From assembly GCA_928212115.1 (NCBI GenBank), contig CAKMRJ010005634.1:256918220-256982219 (forward strand): a DNA stretch of 64,000 nt, in the 5' to 3' direction. This DNA comes from Lactuca virosa (taxonomy: Eukaryota > Streptophyta > Magnoliopsida > Asterales > Asteraceae). Shown piece by piece: positions 1 to 10,520 of the stretch. Every line of letters starts with the position of its first letter. The first letter of the stretch is position 1. The notes under the pieces were generated by a model. The model had not been told where the DNA came from and made no database searches. It saw only the letters and a program-made list of their open reading frames with translations. Both the position numbers and the translations under genes were made by a program.

Positions 1-771
1 TGATGGGTTTTTGAGCTAAGTGTACATGCAACCCTAATAACCTTGAATCTATGTTTTCTCTATATACATGCAAATTTCTTTTTCAAGGTTATTTCCTAAC
101 TAGCATGGCATGGGGATTACATAAAACATAAAAACTAGTAGAAATACATACCTTGTTGTTGCTTGGATTCCTTCAAGACTTTGTGAGCCTAGCACCCCAA
201 ATGTTGTGCCTCAAATGCTTCACACAACACCACAAGACTTGGAATAACTTGAGAGAATACTTCTAGCACTCAAAATCGGTTATGCCCTCTCTAGTAACAC
301 TAGGTCCACTAGGTCCCATTTTGCTAGCCATAGGGTTCCTTTTATAGTGTTGTCACAATTAGGGTTTACACATGAATGCCCTTAATTGTCATGACTCTTG
401 ATTTCCCATGACCCATGGATTTGTAACTCCCATGGACTATCCATGGAGCTCCATATGGTTACATCATAACCCATAAACCATGGATCATTAATCCACCATA
501 AAAGAATTGATGATTGTCATAATCAACCCTATATATTTAATTAGTCTCACTTTGATCACCAAATTAATACTAGATTAATACTTGATCAATACTAATTAAA
601 TAATACTATTATTAATATATTAGAACTTATAATATATTAATAATCATAAGTGCCTTATTCTCTCATTTAGTCTATCCAAGTATTGCAATGCCATGCAACC
701 CAAATGGACCATGCCGGGTCGGGTCAAGTACATACCAAATAAAGTTATGGACTTAGACACTATATCCAACA
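1..771 (-). repeat. Copia-1 3' LTR
   Basis: Read on the minus strand it starts TGTTGGATATAG and ends AACCCATCA. It matches 7159-7942 nearly base for base, apart from a short deletion near its outer end. The LTR contains several CCATGG palindromes around 410-500, in its upstream (U3-like) half. Confidence 0.93.
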
Positions 772-785
772 GTCTCCCACTTGGA
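772..785 (-). other. Copia-1 polypurine tract
   Basis: Just inside the 3' LTR the minus strand reads CCAAGTGGGAGAC, the purine-rich site that primes plus-strand DNA synthesis in copia elements. The same tract precedes the 3' LTRs of Copia-2 and Copia-3. Confidence 0.85.
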
Positions 786-1622
786 TAAGTCTAATAACTA
801 TATTTGCAAATATGACTTCAAAATCCGACTAGCAATCGTAGCTCTTTCAAAGTCTCTCGGAACTGAGATGATGATGATACGCCATTTAAGATAAGTGATC
901 ATATAATCCTCTGTTCTCATGATATCAGCCGGACAAACACATGGAACATGGTCTTACTTATTGTCCAGCATTTGTTTCTCGATCTCTGATTTGTTTCGAC
1001 ATAGAACTAAATTGAACACATCAATTAGGTTCTGACCGGGCCCGGTACATAGGTCAAAACCAAATCATCGAGGGGCCCAGATATCGCTTCTATTTCTAGA
1101 AGGAACAGATAAACTTCGACTGATATGCTTGTACTAACTACTTGTTGAATTATTCACAAAGGCACGTTTTATAACATCGAGTTACCAATGCGTTTTCGTA
1201 CAATCAATGAATAACCAACTCATAGTCAACAACTCATATCTCTAGGTTTGAAGATTTATATGATATTACCGTCTCACGATCACTCGAGATAAATTCCATG
1301 AAGTGATGCAAGTGAGCGTGGGTTGGATCCAATACTCAGCCCTTATGAGTACTCATGAATGTTGTAGCAACCATTGCATTGTCCAAAGCACTTTTAGACA
1401 AATCATACAACCAAATTCATGACAGTCTTAAATCAATACTTACTTCCAAAGTTTGACTGACTGTGGATGGTTTGAATAATAACATAATTATTCTGGAAGT
1501 AAAAACATGCAAAATTGAAACATAGTAAACAATCAACACAAGATAGTAACACCTTACTCATAAATAAATAACAACTTTTATTTATCATCAAATGTCAATT
1601 ACATTTTACAAGTTTCAGGAAT
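786..1622 (-). other. Copia-1 3' untranslated region
   Basis: This is non-coding sequence between the end of the RNase H frame and the polypurine tract. It aligns by eye with 13490-14200 of Copia-2 and 44460-45190 of Copia-3, including a shared block around ACCATCCACAGTC. I see no gene in it. Confidence 0.7.
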
Positions 1623-2440
1623 CTAATTATTGAAACTAATATCATCCTTCAGCCCAATGCGCCTCGCATGCTGTAAATGCTTAACCCTGCTCAGTCCCTT
1701 CGTGAGGGGATCTGCCGGGTTCTCATCTGATGATACCCTCTTAGCCACGAGGAGTCCTTCTTCTATTCGATGTCTGATGAAATGGTATTTTCTGTCAATG
1801 TGCCTAGATCTCCCGTGATCTCTCGGTTCCTTAGCCAAAGCAACCGCACTTTCATGTCACAGAAAATTTCCATTGGCTCCTTTATAGCTGGTACAACTCC
1901 AAGGTCTCCGATGAAGTTCTTTAGCCATATCGCCTCCTTAGCTGCTTCACTTGCTGCTATGTACTCTGATTCACAAGTAGAATCAGCTACTGTCTCCTGC
2001 TTGGAACTTTTCCAAGTAATTGCCCCTCCATTTAGGATAAAGACCCAGCCTGACTGAGAGCGGAAATTATCCCTATCAGTCTGGAAGCTAGCATCGCTAT
2101 ATCCTTCCACTCTCAAGTCATCACTGCCTCCGAGGGTAAGGACCCAATCCTTAGTCCTCCGCAGATACTTGAGAATGTTCTTTACCGCTGTCCAGTGTGC
2201 CTTGCCAGGGTTCCCTTGATATCTACTGACCATGCTCAAAGCAAAGGCCACATCAGGGCGAGTACAAGTCATAGCATACATGATCGAGCCCACAGCGGAA
2301 GCATATGGTATATGACTCATTTCAGCTATCTCAGCCTCTGTACTCGGACTCTGAGTCTTACTCAGCTTGGCATTACTCTGGATTGGTAATTCTCCTTTCT
2401 TGGAATCTTGCATACTGAACCTCTTCAGTACCTTATCCAA
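1623..2440 (-). pseudogene. Copia-1 RNase H region
   Basis: This is the 3' end of pol. The protein runs from the end of the reverse transcriptase into RNase H, which degrades the RNA strand of the RNA/DNA hybrid. The visible blocks are GYSDASFQTDRDN (first catalytic Asp), STCESEYIAA (Glu) and IFCD (Asp), in the spacing usual for copia RNase H, followed by a conserved tail ending DDISFNN. A one-base shift near 1860 splits the frame: 1763-2440 carries the body and 1623-1838 the true C-terminus (EPRDHGRSRHIDRKYHFI). A second shift near 2443 separates it from the reverse transcriptase. The corresponding region of Copia-3 (42950-44329) reads through without these shifts. Confidence 0.88.
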
Positions 2441-2470
2441 TAAGTACTTTGACTAAGTCCAATTAGTCTC

Positions 2471-3211
2471 TTACTCTCTATCTCTCAATATCCTTATCCC
2501 TAGGATATAGGCAGCTTCCCCAAGGTCCTTCATAGCGAAACACTTCCCAAGCCAGGACTTAACCTCCTGCAAGGTTGGGACGTCGTTTCCTATGAGAAGT
2601 ATGTCATCCACATACAACACCAAGAAGCTAACTATGCTCCCACTAGCCCTGACATACACACAAGACTCATCCTCACTCCTAGAAAAGCCAAACTCTTTGA
2701 CTTTCTCATCAAAGCAAAGATTCCATCTGCGAGATGCTTGTTTCAATCCATAAATGGATTTATCAAGCTTACACACTCTATTAGGGTATCTTGTATCGAC
2801 AAAACCCTCTGGTTGAGCCATGTAAACATCCTCAGCCAACTTTCCATTAAGGAAAGCGGTTTTGACATCCATTTGCCATATTTCATAATCATGAAATGCA
2901 GCTATGGCTAACAATACTCTAATAGACTTAATCTTAGCTACTGGTGAGAAGGTCTCATCATAGTCAACTCCCGGAGTTTGAGTAAAGCCCTTCGCAACCA
3001 GTCGCGCTTTGTAAGTGTGTACCTTCCCATCCATGTCGGTCTTCTTCTTGAAGATCCATTTGCACCCAACTGTCTTACGACCTGGTACATTGTCAACCAA
3101 GTTCCAAACTTGATTGTCATACATGGACTGAATCTCGCTGTCCATAGCCTCCTTCCATTTAGCAGACTCAGGGCCTGCCATGGCTTCCCTGTAATTATTA
3201 GGTTCATCCAA
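2471..3211 (-). pseudogene. Copia-1 reverse transcriptase
   Basis: This is a 246-residue stretch of copia reverse transcriptase (RVT_2 type). Hallmarks in order are EAMAGPESAKWKEAM, GCKWIFKKK, YKARLVAKGFTQ, the QMDVKTAFLNG block with a catalytic Asp, SIYGLKQASRRWN, and LYVDDILLIG with the catalytic YVDD intact. It copies element RNA into DNA inside the virus-like particle. The frame ends at a premature stop after ILRDRE, where a base appears lost relative to Copia-3. The upstream end is separated from the integrase part by another shift near 3268. The active site is intact but the polyprotein is not. Confidence 0.92.
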
Positions 3212-3216
3212 ATCTA

Positions 3217-3552
3217 TTAGTGTACTATCACTAATAAATGTATCACCTTCAGTGGTGATGTGATAACCATAATAAAATCAGGTGTGTTCCTCACCCTAGT
3301 GGAACGTCTTGGAGGTACAGACTCATCTATCGGATCAACAGGAGTTTCCTCCTCAGGTTGGTCGATAGCATTTGAGGTTCCTTCACCACTTGACTCTTGA
3401 AGCTCTTCAAGGTCAATTTGCCTCCCACTGTCCCCTTGGCTTATGAATTCTCTCTCACGAAAGACTCCTCTTCTTGCTACAAAGACCACATTATCACTGG
3501 GTCTGTAGAAGAGGTAACCAAAGGATCTTGTGGGTAGCCGATGAAAATACAC
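3217..3552 (-). pseudogene. Copia-1 integrase-reverse transcriptase linker
   Basis: This short frame continues the polyprotein after a shift near 3535. It carries the usual copia block SFGYLFYRPSDNVVF followed by VFREREF and an acidic, poorly conserved linker. The last 25 or so residues are out of frame, because a second shift near 3268 moves the true sequence into another frame. The same linker is present in Copia-3 at about 42420-42760. Confidence 0.85.
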
Positions 3553-5651
3553 CTCTCACTTCGAGGTTCAAGCTTATCATGAGTCTCACGCCTCACGAAA
3601 GCTTCACAACCCCAAATCTTGATGTGGTCCAAATTGGGAACTTTCCCAGTCCACATCTCGTGAGGTGTTTTGGCAACCTTTTTAGTAGGGACTAGATTAA
3701 GGATATGGGCGGCAGTCTCTAAGGCATACCCCCAGAAAGAGATTGGTAACGAAGCTCGACTCATCATGGAACGAACCATATCCAACAAGGTTCGATTGCG
3801 CCTCTCAGCTACACCATTCAACTGTGGTGTTCTGGGAGGTGTCAATTGTGAGACAATCCCACATTCCTTAAGATAGTCAAGGAACTCAATGCTAAGATAC
3901 TCTCCTCCCCGATCGGATCGGAGCATCTTGATGTTCCTGCCCAATTGATTCTCCACTTCCTGCTTAAACTCTTTGAACTTTTCAAAGGTTTCTGACTTAT
4001 GCTTGATTAAGTAAATATATCCATATCTACTGTAATCATCAGTAAAAGTCACATAATAGCGATTAGCATCCCTTGTAGCAACTCTGAAGGGCCCACACAC
4101 ATCCGTGTGTACAAGGTCCAACAAACCTTCACCCCTATCACAAGTACCTGTGAAGGGTGACTTTGTCATTTTTCCAAGTAAACAAGACTCGCAACTATCA
4201 TCTGACTTGAGGTCAAATGATTCCAAGACTCCAGCCTTTTGGAGTTGGCCTATGCGCTTCTTGTTAACATGTCCAAGACGACAATGCCACAAGGATGCTT
4301 TATCCAAGCTATCTGAAGAATCAATATACAACACATTATTTCCTAGATTGTCTACAACATTCACGGCTTCATATACACCATCACAAGGTAATGCTTTAAA
4401 GTAAAATACATCATTGTAATAAACATTAATAGCACCATTTTTATTATCAAATGAAAATGTAAAACCTTGTTTGTACAAGCCATGAAAGGAAATAATATTT
4501 CTCGCCATTTCGGGCGAGTAACAACACTTATTCAAATCTAACATTAACCCATTATTAAGCAATAAAGAATAAACTCCTATCTTGGTAACAGGTGATGCTT
4601 TCCTGTTGCCCATGACTAAGTTTATCTTCCCGTGCTCCACTTGCTCACTTCTTCTTAGTGCCTGCAAATCAGTACAAATGTGAATACCACACCCTGTATC
4701 AAGCACCCAAGAATTAGCATTAGATGAGTTATTAGACAATATTGTGTAAATACCTGCATGGGTGGGTTTAACCTTCCCATCCTTTAGATCTTGCAGATAT
4801 TTGGGGCAGCTTCGCTTGAAGTGTCCCTTATCCTGGCAATAGAAGCACTGTGCTTCCTTTGGGTTTGAAGAAGGAGTAATGGGACCTTTCTTTGTCCCAC
4901 TTGAAGAGGAACCATCAAGAGTCTTACCCTTGGTACCCTTCGAAGGGCTTTTCCTCTTCTTACCCTTTCCCTGCCCAATAGCCAGAACAGGGGCTGTTGA
5001 AGGAGTAGAAGTAGCAACCGCTTTACCCTTAAGGCCATTTTCAGCTGTCCTTAAGAGTCCTTGAAGTTTGCTAAGTGTGACTTCCTCCTTGTTCATATGA
5101 TAAGTCATACGAAACTGATCATAACTTGGAGGTAAGGAATGGAGAATGATGTCAATCGCCATTTCCTCAGGAAAGTCAACATTTAGCTTCAGCAACCGGT
5201 CAACGAACCTTTGCATCTTCTGCAAGTGACCGGTGATGGGTTCACCATCCTTCATCCTTGCGGTTATCATGGAGGAGATGATTTCATACCTCTCCTGACG
5301 CGCGCTCTGATGGTACCTTTCCATCAGATCCAGGTGCATCTCATAGGGGTAGAAATCTTCATAGGATTTTTGAAGTTCAGGAGTCATGGTGGCCATCATG
5401 ATGCATGCTACTTTAGTAGCATCCTTTTCATGTGCAACAAACTCCGCAAACTCTTCAGGAGTAGCAGTGGCTTCATTCACAACCTTAAGCTCCCTATCGA
5501 GGACATATTCTTTGTCCTCATAGCGGGTAATCATTCTGATGTTTCTGATCCACTCATTGAAATTGGATCCATCAAAGATGACCTTACCACACAAGTTCAT
5601 AAGGGAAAAGGAGCCTGTTGGGTTTGAGCCAGAAGCATTGTTGGAAGACAT
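3538..5651 (-). pseudogene. Copia-1 gag, protease and integrase
   Basis: The frame from the ATG at 5651 (MSSNNASG) gives about 700 residues; an in-frame ATG at 5708 is also open. I prefer 5651 because Copia-3 starts its gag at the equivalent place. Domains in order: gag capsid (block NEWIRNIRM, about residues 30-230); a lysine-rich linker; one CCHC zinc knuckle, CFYCQDKGHFKRSC, at about 268-281; the aspartic protease motif DTGCG near 317; the integrase zinc-binding block H-x3-H...C-x2-C near 450-490; and the integrase core with Asp near 515, Asp near 578 (RSDRGGEY) and Glu near 614 (GVAERRNRT). All catalytic residues are present. The frame then shifts near 3535, cutting integrase from reverse transcriptase. 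Confidence 0.92.
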
Positions 5652-7144
5652 CTGAAAGGAAAGAAAGACAAGTTTCATTAGATTAGGAATCCTTAATAAT
5701 TCACCCAAATGAAATATTAAGGCTAGGATCCAACAAACTATTTATAGTTGGAAGAGGGATGCCGTAATCCATACTATAAAATATTTGAAGGTAGGTAAAT
5801 GACGATTTACCAATTTCCACCATAAGAACGAAATATTTTATTATTAGGTTTTATTGGTTTTGAAACTCCTAGATCTTTTGAGATACATTGAACTTTTCAA
5901 TGGCATGTTTGAATCTCGATTGTGCCCTCTCAAGTTTGTGACTGGGATGCCGAGGATCACAAACAAGGTGTGAATAACCATACAAATTGACTTGGTACCC
6001 TCAACAATATTACCTAATCGATGTGCCGGTTAACCACACACGCTCCACCGATCTATAATAAGGTCAAGTTACCCTTTGCCACTCTTACTAGTCCATGTTA
6101 GTGTGCCGGTTAACCACACACGCTCCACTAACGACTTGGTAAGGTACAAAGTGTAATTTTATGGGCTAGCACCAATTTCACATTTTCCTAAAGTAACTAA
6201 GATTGGGAATTTATAATGTATAGTTACTTTATAATTCATTATACTTTTAACAGTATTTAAAGTCGTATCCTACCCGTTCGGCTAACGACCCTCCACCGAT
6301 CAAGGAAGCGGTGGGTGAGAGTGGACACCCATTAAGTCACCATTTATAGGCAACAACCTTATACCCCCTTATAGACCGGCTTCGTGAATGAGGCCTACTA
6401 ACGGTAAGAATGACATATTCTTATACATATCTATATAAAAAATTATAATAATAGTATAAGTGTTGATTTTTAAACTTTTTAAAAATCTAAGGTTTAATTT
6501 GGAATTAAAGTATTAAAGTGTAAGACTTTTCAAATTCCAAAACTTGAGGGCAAGATTTGAAACTATTCCAAGTCTCTTCAATTTGTAACTTATGAGTTTT
6601 AATGGTTCATAAAATGAAGACTCTTCATTTTATGAAACCTCTTTAGTTCTTTAATCACAATTAAAAGAAGTGACTTTTGGTTATCCATAACTTGAGGACA
6701 AGTTATGGACACCATCATAGCCATTAAGATCATGAATTAAACACACATGGTGGTTACACATAATTCCTATGATCTTCTAAAAACTCATAAGAACACAAAT
6801 TCATGTCAAGCAATTTCAAGAAATCATATAAACATATACAATACTTGAAAATTGATAAAAGTCATGTAAAATGGGTTAACATAATCATTATCATTTTGAA
6901 AAACAGATTTTACAAGTCCAAAACAGATTGGGATAATGATCTTAATCCATTTCCAGCAACAAAACTCGAAAAAACTGCCCAGCACGCTCCTACTCGCCGA
7001 GTGCATTATTCTACTCGGCGAGTAGAATGAATTTGTTCATGGACTCGGCGAGTCCTCCCCATGGACTCGGCGAGTCCAGTCGTCAGAATGCAGAATTTTC
7101 GATTTTTAAGCAGTTTTGCATCAAGTATACAGAAAACAATCCTA
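5652..7144 (-). other. Copia-1 leader (5' untranslated region)
   Basis: These 1.5 kb lie between the primer site and gag and hold no convincing reading frame. The leader contains two hairpins with a GGCATCCC-bearing loop (about 5745-5785 and 5934-5964), two copies of a 25-base block built on GTGGTTAACCGGCAC (minus strand; 6023-6047 and 6103-6127), and four copies of the palindrome ACTCGGCGAGT or a one-base variant (6992-7075). Much of it is conserved in the leader of Copia-3 (38903-40292) although the two copies have diverged, which suggests a role as RNA, for example in packaging. Confidence 0.7.
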
Positions 7145-7157
7145 GGCTCTGATACCA
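7145..7157 (-). other. Copia-1 primer binding site
   Basis: The minus strand reads TGGTATCAGAGCC right next to the 5' LTR. This is the usual plant site complementary to the 3' end of initiator methionine tRNA, which primes minus-strand DNA synthesis. Confidence 0.9.
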
Positions 7158-7158
7158 C

Positions 7159-7942
7159 TGATGGGTTTTGAGCATTCTAACACTTCCTAAGTGTACATGC
7201 AACCCTAATAACCTTGAATCTATGTTTTCTCTATATACATGCAAATTTCTTTTTCAAGGTTATTTCCTAACTAGCATGGCATGGGGATTACATAAACATA
7301 AAACTAGTAGAAATACATACCTTGTTGTTGCTTGGATTCCTTCAAGACTTTGTGAGCCTAGCACCCCAAATGTTGTGCCTCAAATGCTTCACACAACACC
7401 ACAAGACTTGGAATAACTTGAGAGAATACTTCTAGCACTCAAAATCGGTTATGCCCTCTCTAGTAACACTAGGTCCACTAGGTCCCCATTTTGCTAGCCA
7501 TAGGGTTCCTTTTATAGTGTTGTCACAATTAGGGTTTACACATGAATGCCCTTAATTGTCATGACTCTTGATTTCCCATGACCCATGGATTTGTAACTCC
7601 CATGGACTATCCATGGAGCTCCATATGGTTACATCCATAACCCATAAACCATGGATCATTAATCCACCATAAAAGAATTGATGATTGTCATAATCAACCC
7701 TATATATTTAATTAGTCTCACTTTGATCACCAAATTAATCCTAGATTAATACTTGATCAATACTAATTAAATAATACTATTATTAATATATTAGAACTTA
7801 TAATATATTAATAATCCTAAGTGCCTTATTCTCTCATTTAGTCTATCCAAGTATTGCAATGACATGCAACCCAAATGGACCATGCCGGGTCAGGTCAAGT
7901 ACATACCAAATAAAGTTATGGACTTAGACACTATATCCAACA
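7159..7942 (-). repeat. Copia-1 5' LTR
   Basis: This 784-base LTR pairs with 1-771. On the minus strand it starts TGTTGGATATAG and ends AACCCATCA. The promoter of the element is expected in its first half. Gypsy pol resumes immediately after 7942. Confidence 0.93.
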
Positions 7943-9188
7943 CGTTCATGACTACATCCCTGAATCCTCCATATTTTGGGATCCAGATACGTTCCATGAA
8001 GTAGTAAGCTCCGTCTCCCTTAACTTCTAGATTCTTATCCATTCCGCGCAGTGTTTCATTAGCGGCGGTCTCCGGCTTTAATGCCCCATTGCGCTTCCTT
8101 ATTTGTGAAGTTATAATGAGAGTGGAGGTTATCGATAATGTTTTCACCCGGTGACCTGAGTATCTTTCCTGCTCAGGGCATCAGCTACCACATTAGCCTT
8201 GCATGGTGATACTTGATCTTGCATTCATAATCATTTAACAGCTCAACCCACCTTCGCTGCCTCATGTTCAGCTCCTTTGTATTTAGAATGTGCTGGAGGA
8301 TTATGTGGTCCGTGAAGATGGTGCACTTTGTACCATAGAGGTAGTGCCTCCAAATCTTTAGGGCGAAGACCACGGCTCCCAGCTCGAGATCATGGGTGGT
8401 GTAATTTACTTCATGCATCTTCAACTGCCTGGACGCGTAAGCTATCACCTTTCCACGCTGCATAAGGACACAGCCTAACCCTGGTTCGAAGCATCACAAA
8501 TACTATGAAGTCATCGGTCCCTCTGGTAAGGATAACACTGGAGCACTACAGAGCTCGCTTCAAGGTTTGGAAAGCGCTCCTTGCTTGTCCGTCCAGTTGA
8601 AGGGTACACCTTTTTGTGTTAGAGTGGTGAGGGGCTTGGCTATCTTGGAGAAGTTCTGAATAAACCTTCGGTAGTAGCCTGCGAGTCCCAAGAATTGTCG
8701 GATTTCTGTTGGTGTTTTCGGAATCGCCCAGCCTTCAATAGCCTTGATCTTGGAAGGATCCACATGGATTCCCTCATCACTGACTACATGACCCAAGAAG
8801 TTCACACGGCGAATCCAGAACTCGCATTTGGAGAGTTTTGCATAAAGCTTTTCAGCTCTTAGTGTTTCCAAGATCTGATGGAGGTGTTGACCGTGCTCCT
8901 CCTTACTTCGAGAGTATATGAGAATCATTGATGAAGACGATTACAAAGTTATCGAGGAATGGGCGGCAAACTCGATTCATGAGGTCCATAAATGTTGTGG
9001 GGGCATTTGTCAGACCGAAGGGCATAACAACAAATTCGAAATGGTCATATCGGGGTCGGAAAGCAATTTTTAGAATATCCTCTTCCCGGACTCAGAGTTG
9101 ATGATAACCGGATCTTAGATCTATTTTTGAGAAATAACTAGCACCTTTAAGCTGGTCAAATAGATGTATTTTTGAGAAATAACTAGCA
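7943..9188 (-). pseudogene. Gyp-1: gypsy pol fragment (reverse transcriptase to integrase start)
   Basis: On the minus strand this holds gypsy reverse transcriptase (SYFSKIDLRSGYHQL, LIYSRSKEEHGQHLHQ, FLGHVVSDEGIHVDPSK, FLGLAGYYRRFI), then RNase H (GKVIAYASRQL, YTTHDLELGAVVFALK, the latter with the catalytic Glu) and the start of integrase. It is almost identical to 21172-22400 of Gyp-3, so both come from one subfamily. Several one-base indels break the frame, and the stretch with the catalytic Asp pair is damaged near 8930. The fragment is cut on the left by Copia-1 and on the right by an inverted join to Gyp-2. Confidence 0.88.
9116..9188. repeat. Short tandem duplication at the end of Gyp-1
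   Basis: The 28-base block at 9116-9143 (core TTTTTGAGAAATAACTAGCA) is repeated at 9161-9188 with one mismatch, 45 bases downstream. The second copy ends exactly at the inverted join to Gyp-2. A duplication of this kind is typical of end-joining repair. Confidence 0.85.
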
Positions 9189-9824
9189 GAAAGAAGCTTC
9201 GTAAACCAAAACTTTAAACACCTACTTAAACAATCACCACAACCACTAAAAGAAACCTTCGTCGTAGAAATGGCTAACGGCAAGACAGAGAGCTCTAACG
9301 AAATCTACATAGGTTGTACTCTCGCGCTAGATAATCACTCGTTTCCTATCGACCTCATACCAGTAGCAATCAAGAGCTTCGATGTCATTGTGGGCATGGA
9401 CTGGTTGAGTCTCCATCGTACCGATATTCTGTGTTTCGACAAAGCAATCCGTCTGAACCTGCCAAATAACGAAACCTTGTTGATCTACGGAGATAAACCC
9501 AGTACGAGCCTTCGTATCATCTCAAGTATTCAAGCCTGGAAATATTTGCGTAAGGAATATCGCGTGTTCCTTGCACACATCGTCGACACGAGCCAGAAAA
9601 CAAAAGACCTGAAAGACTTCCCCGTGGTACGTGACTTCCCTGAGGTCTTTCCAGAAGAGCTATCGGGATTACCTCCCCAACGTCAAGTCGAGTTCCGAAT
9701 CGACTTAATCCCAGGAGCCACCCCCATACCCAAATCGCCCTATCGTCTAGCGCCTGCTGAGATGCAAGAACTGTCCGGTCAACTAAACGAACTGCTCAGC
9801 AAGGGCTTTATAAGACCAAGCTTC
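9186..9824 (+). pseudogene. Gyp-2 protease end and reverse transcriptase start
   Basis: The plus strand reads in one frame from the gypsy protease motif region (AERSFVNQNFK at the left edge, with the catalytic DSG just lost) through MANGKTESSNEIYIG, FDVIVGMDWLS, FPEVFPEELSGLPPQRQVEF and SPYRLAPAEMQEL to GFIRPSF. This is the protease-reverse transcriptase link of a Tekay-like gypsy, in a subfamily distinct from Gyp-1 and Gyp-3. The frame is open throughout, but homology stops at 9824 and Copia-2 sequence follows. The rest of the reverse transcriptase is missing, and the element resumes at RNase H at 14968. Confidence 0.88.
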
Positions 9825-9889
9825 AGACATCTATGATCTTCCCAAATCTCTTGGAACTTTACTTCCTCCACCTCCTCCAATTATTCTCC

Positions 9890-10520
9890 CTAACCCACAA
9901 GTTTAAGGTCACTCAAGCCCTAATGGCAAGCAAGGTCTATGTGTGATCACATCTTAGAGATGAAGTCACATATTGACAAGCCGGGAGAGTTGGGTGTCAA
10001 AGTCTTGAGAAAGTTGGATGTTCAATCACTTTCTAAGTCACATAGTGAGTTCCTTTGGGACTACTATGAAACAGACTATGACATGAACCTTAATGATCAT
10101 ATCTATTTGCTTGGTGCAGCTGAATCAGCAATGATTTGGAATGATAGTAAAGAAAATTTGATTAGAAGATCAACTTCCCAAAAACTTTATGGACAGTGAC
10201 AATGGTGACACTGGAAATCCAGAAAAAGCATTCTCTTCCCAATGGAAAGGGATTGGCCATAGTCAACCCGGTTGACCAAATGGTAAAGAGAAAGGCTAAG
10301 TCTGAGATAGTCCCATTACCAAAGGGTCCATATGTTTATTTTGCCAAAGGAAGGGGCGTTGATTGCAAAGCTGCCAAATTTACCTAAGGATGTTAAAGTC
10401 AATAAGTTTGACCCTACATCAGGTAGAGCCCATTATCTAACTTTGTTAAGTTCTATTCTGAGATCCTCATTACATGATGTGACTGGGTCACATGTTGATG
10501 TTTTAAGAATCAAAGAATAG
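9890..10520 (+). pseudogene. Copia-2 gag-like remnant
   Basis: Short overlapping frames on the plus strand give MCDHILEMKSHIDKPGELGV (similar to the 'H-hydrophobic-MK-HID-LGELGV' stretch of copia gag), then LPKGPYVYFAKGRG and KDVKVNKFDPTSG, which resemble the region around and after the zinc knuckle. The Cys/His positions of the knuckle are not all there. Several shifts and stops separate the pieces. It is non-functional as written. The identification is moderately sure because the order of blocks fits copia gag. Confidence 0.55.

Larger units (their letters stand above)
1..7942 (-). mobile_element. Copia-1: full-length Ty1/copia LTR retrotransposon
   Basis: Both LTRs, the primer binding site, the polypurine tract and gag-pol in copia order (gag, protease, integrase, reverse transcriptase, RNase H) are all present on the minus strand. 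The 5' LTR is on the right (7159-7942) and the 3' LTR on the left (1-771). The two LTRs differ by a few single bases and one deletion of about 13 bases near position 15, so the insertion looks young. The gag-pol frame is nevertheless broken in several places. The right flank continues as gypsy pol (Gyp-1), so this element inserted into an older gypsy. The left flank is outside the window, so the target-site duplication cannot be checked. The copia lineage was not determined. Confidence 0.93.
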
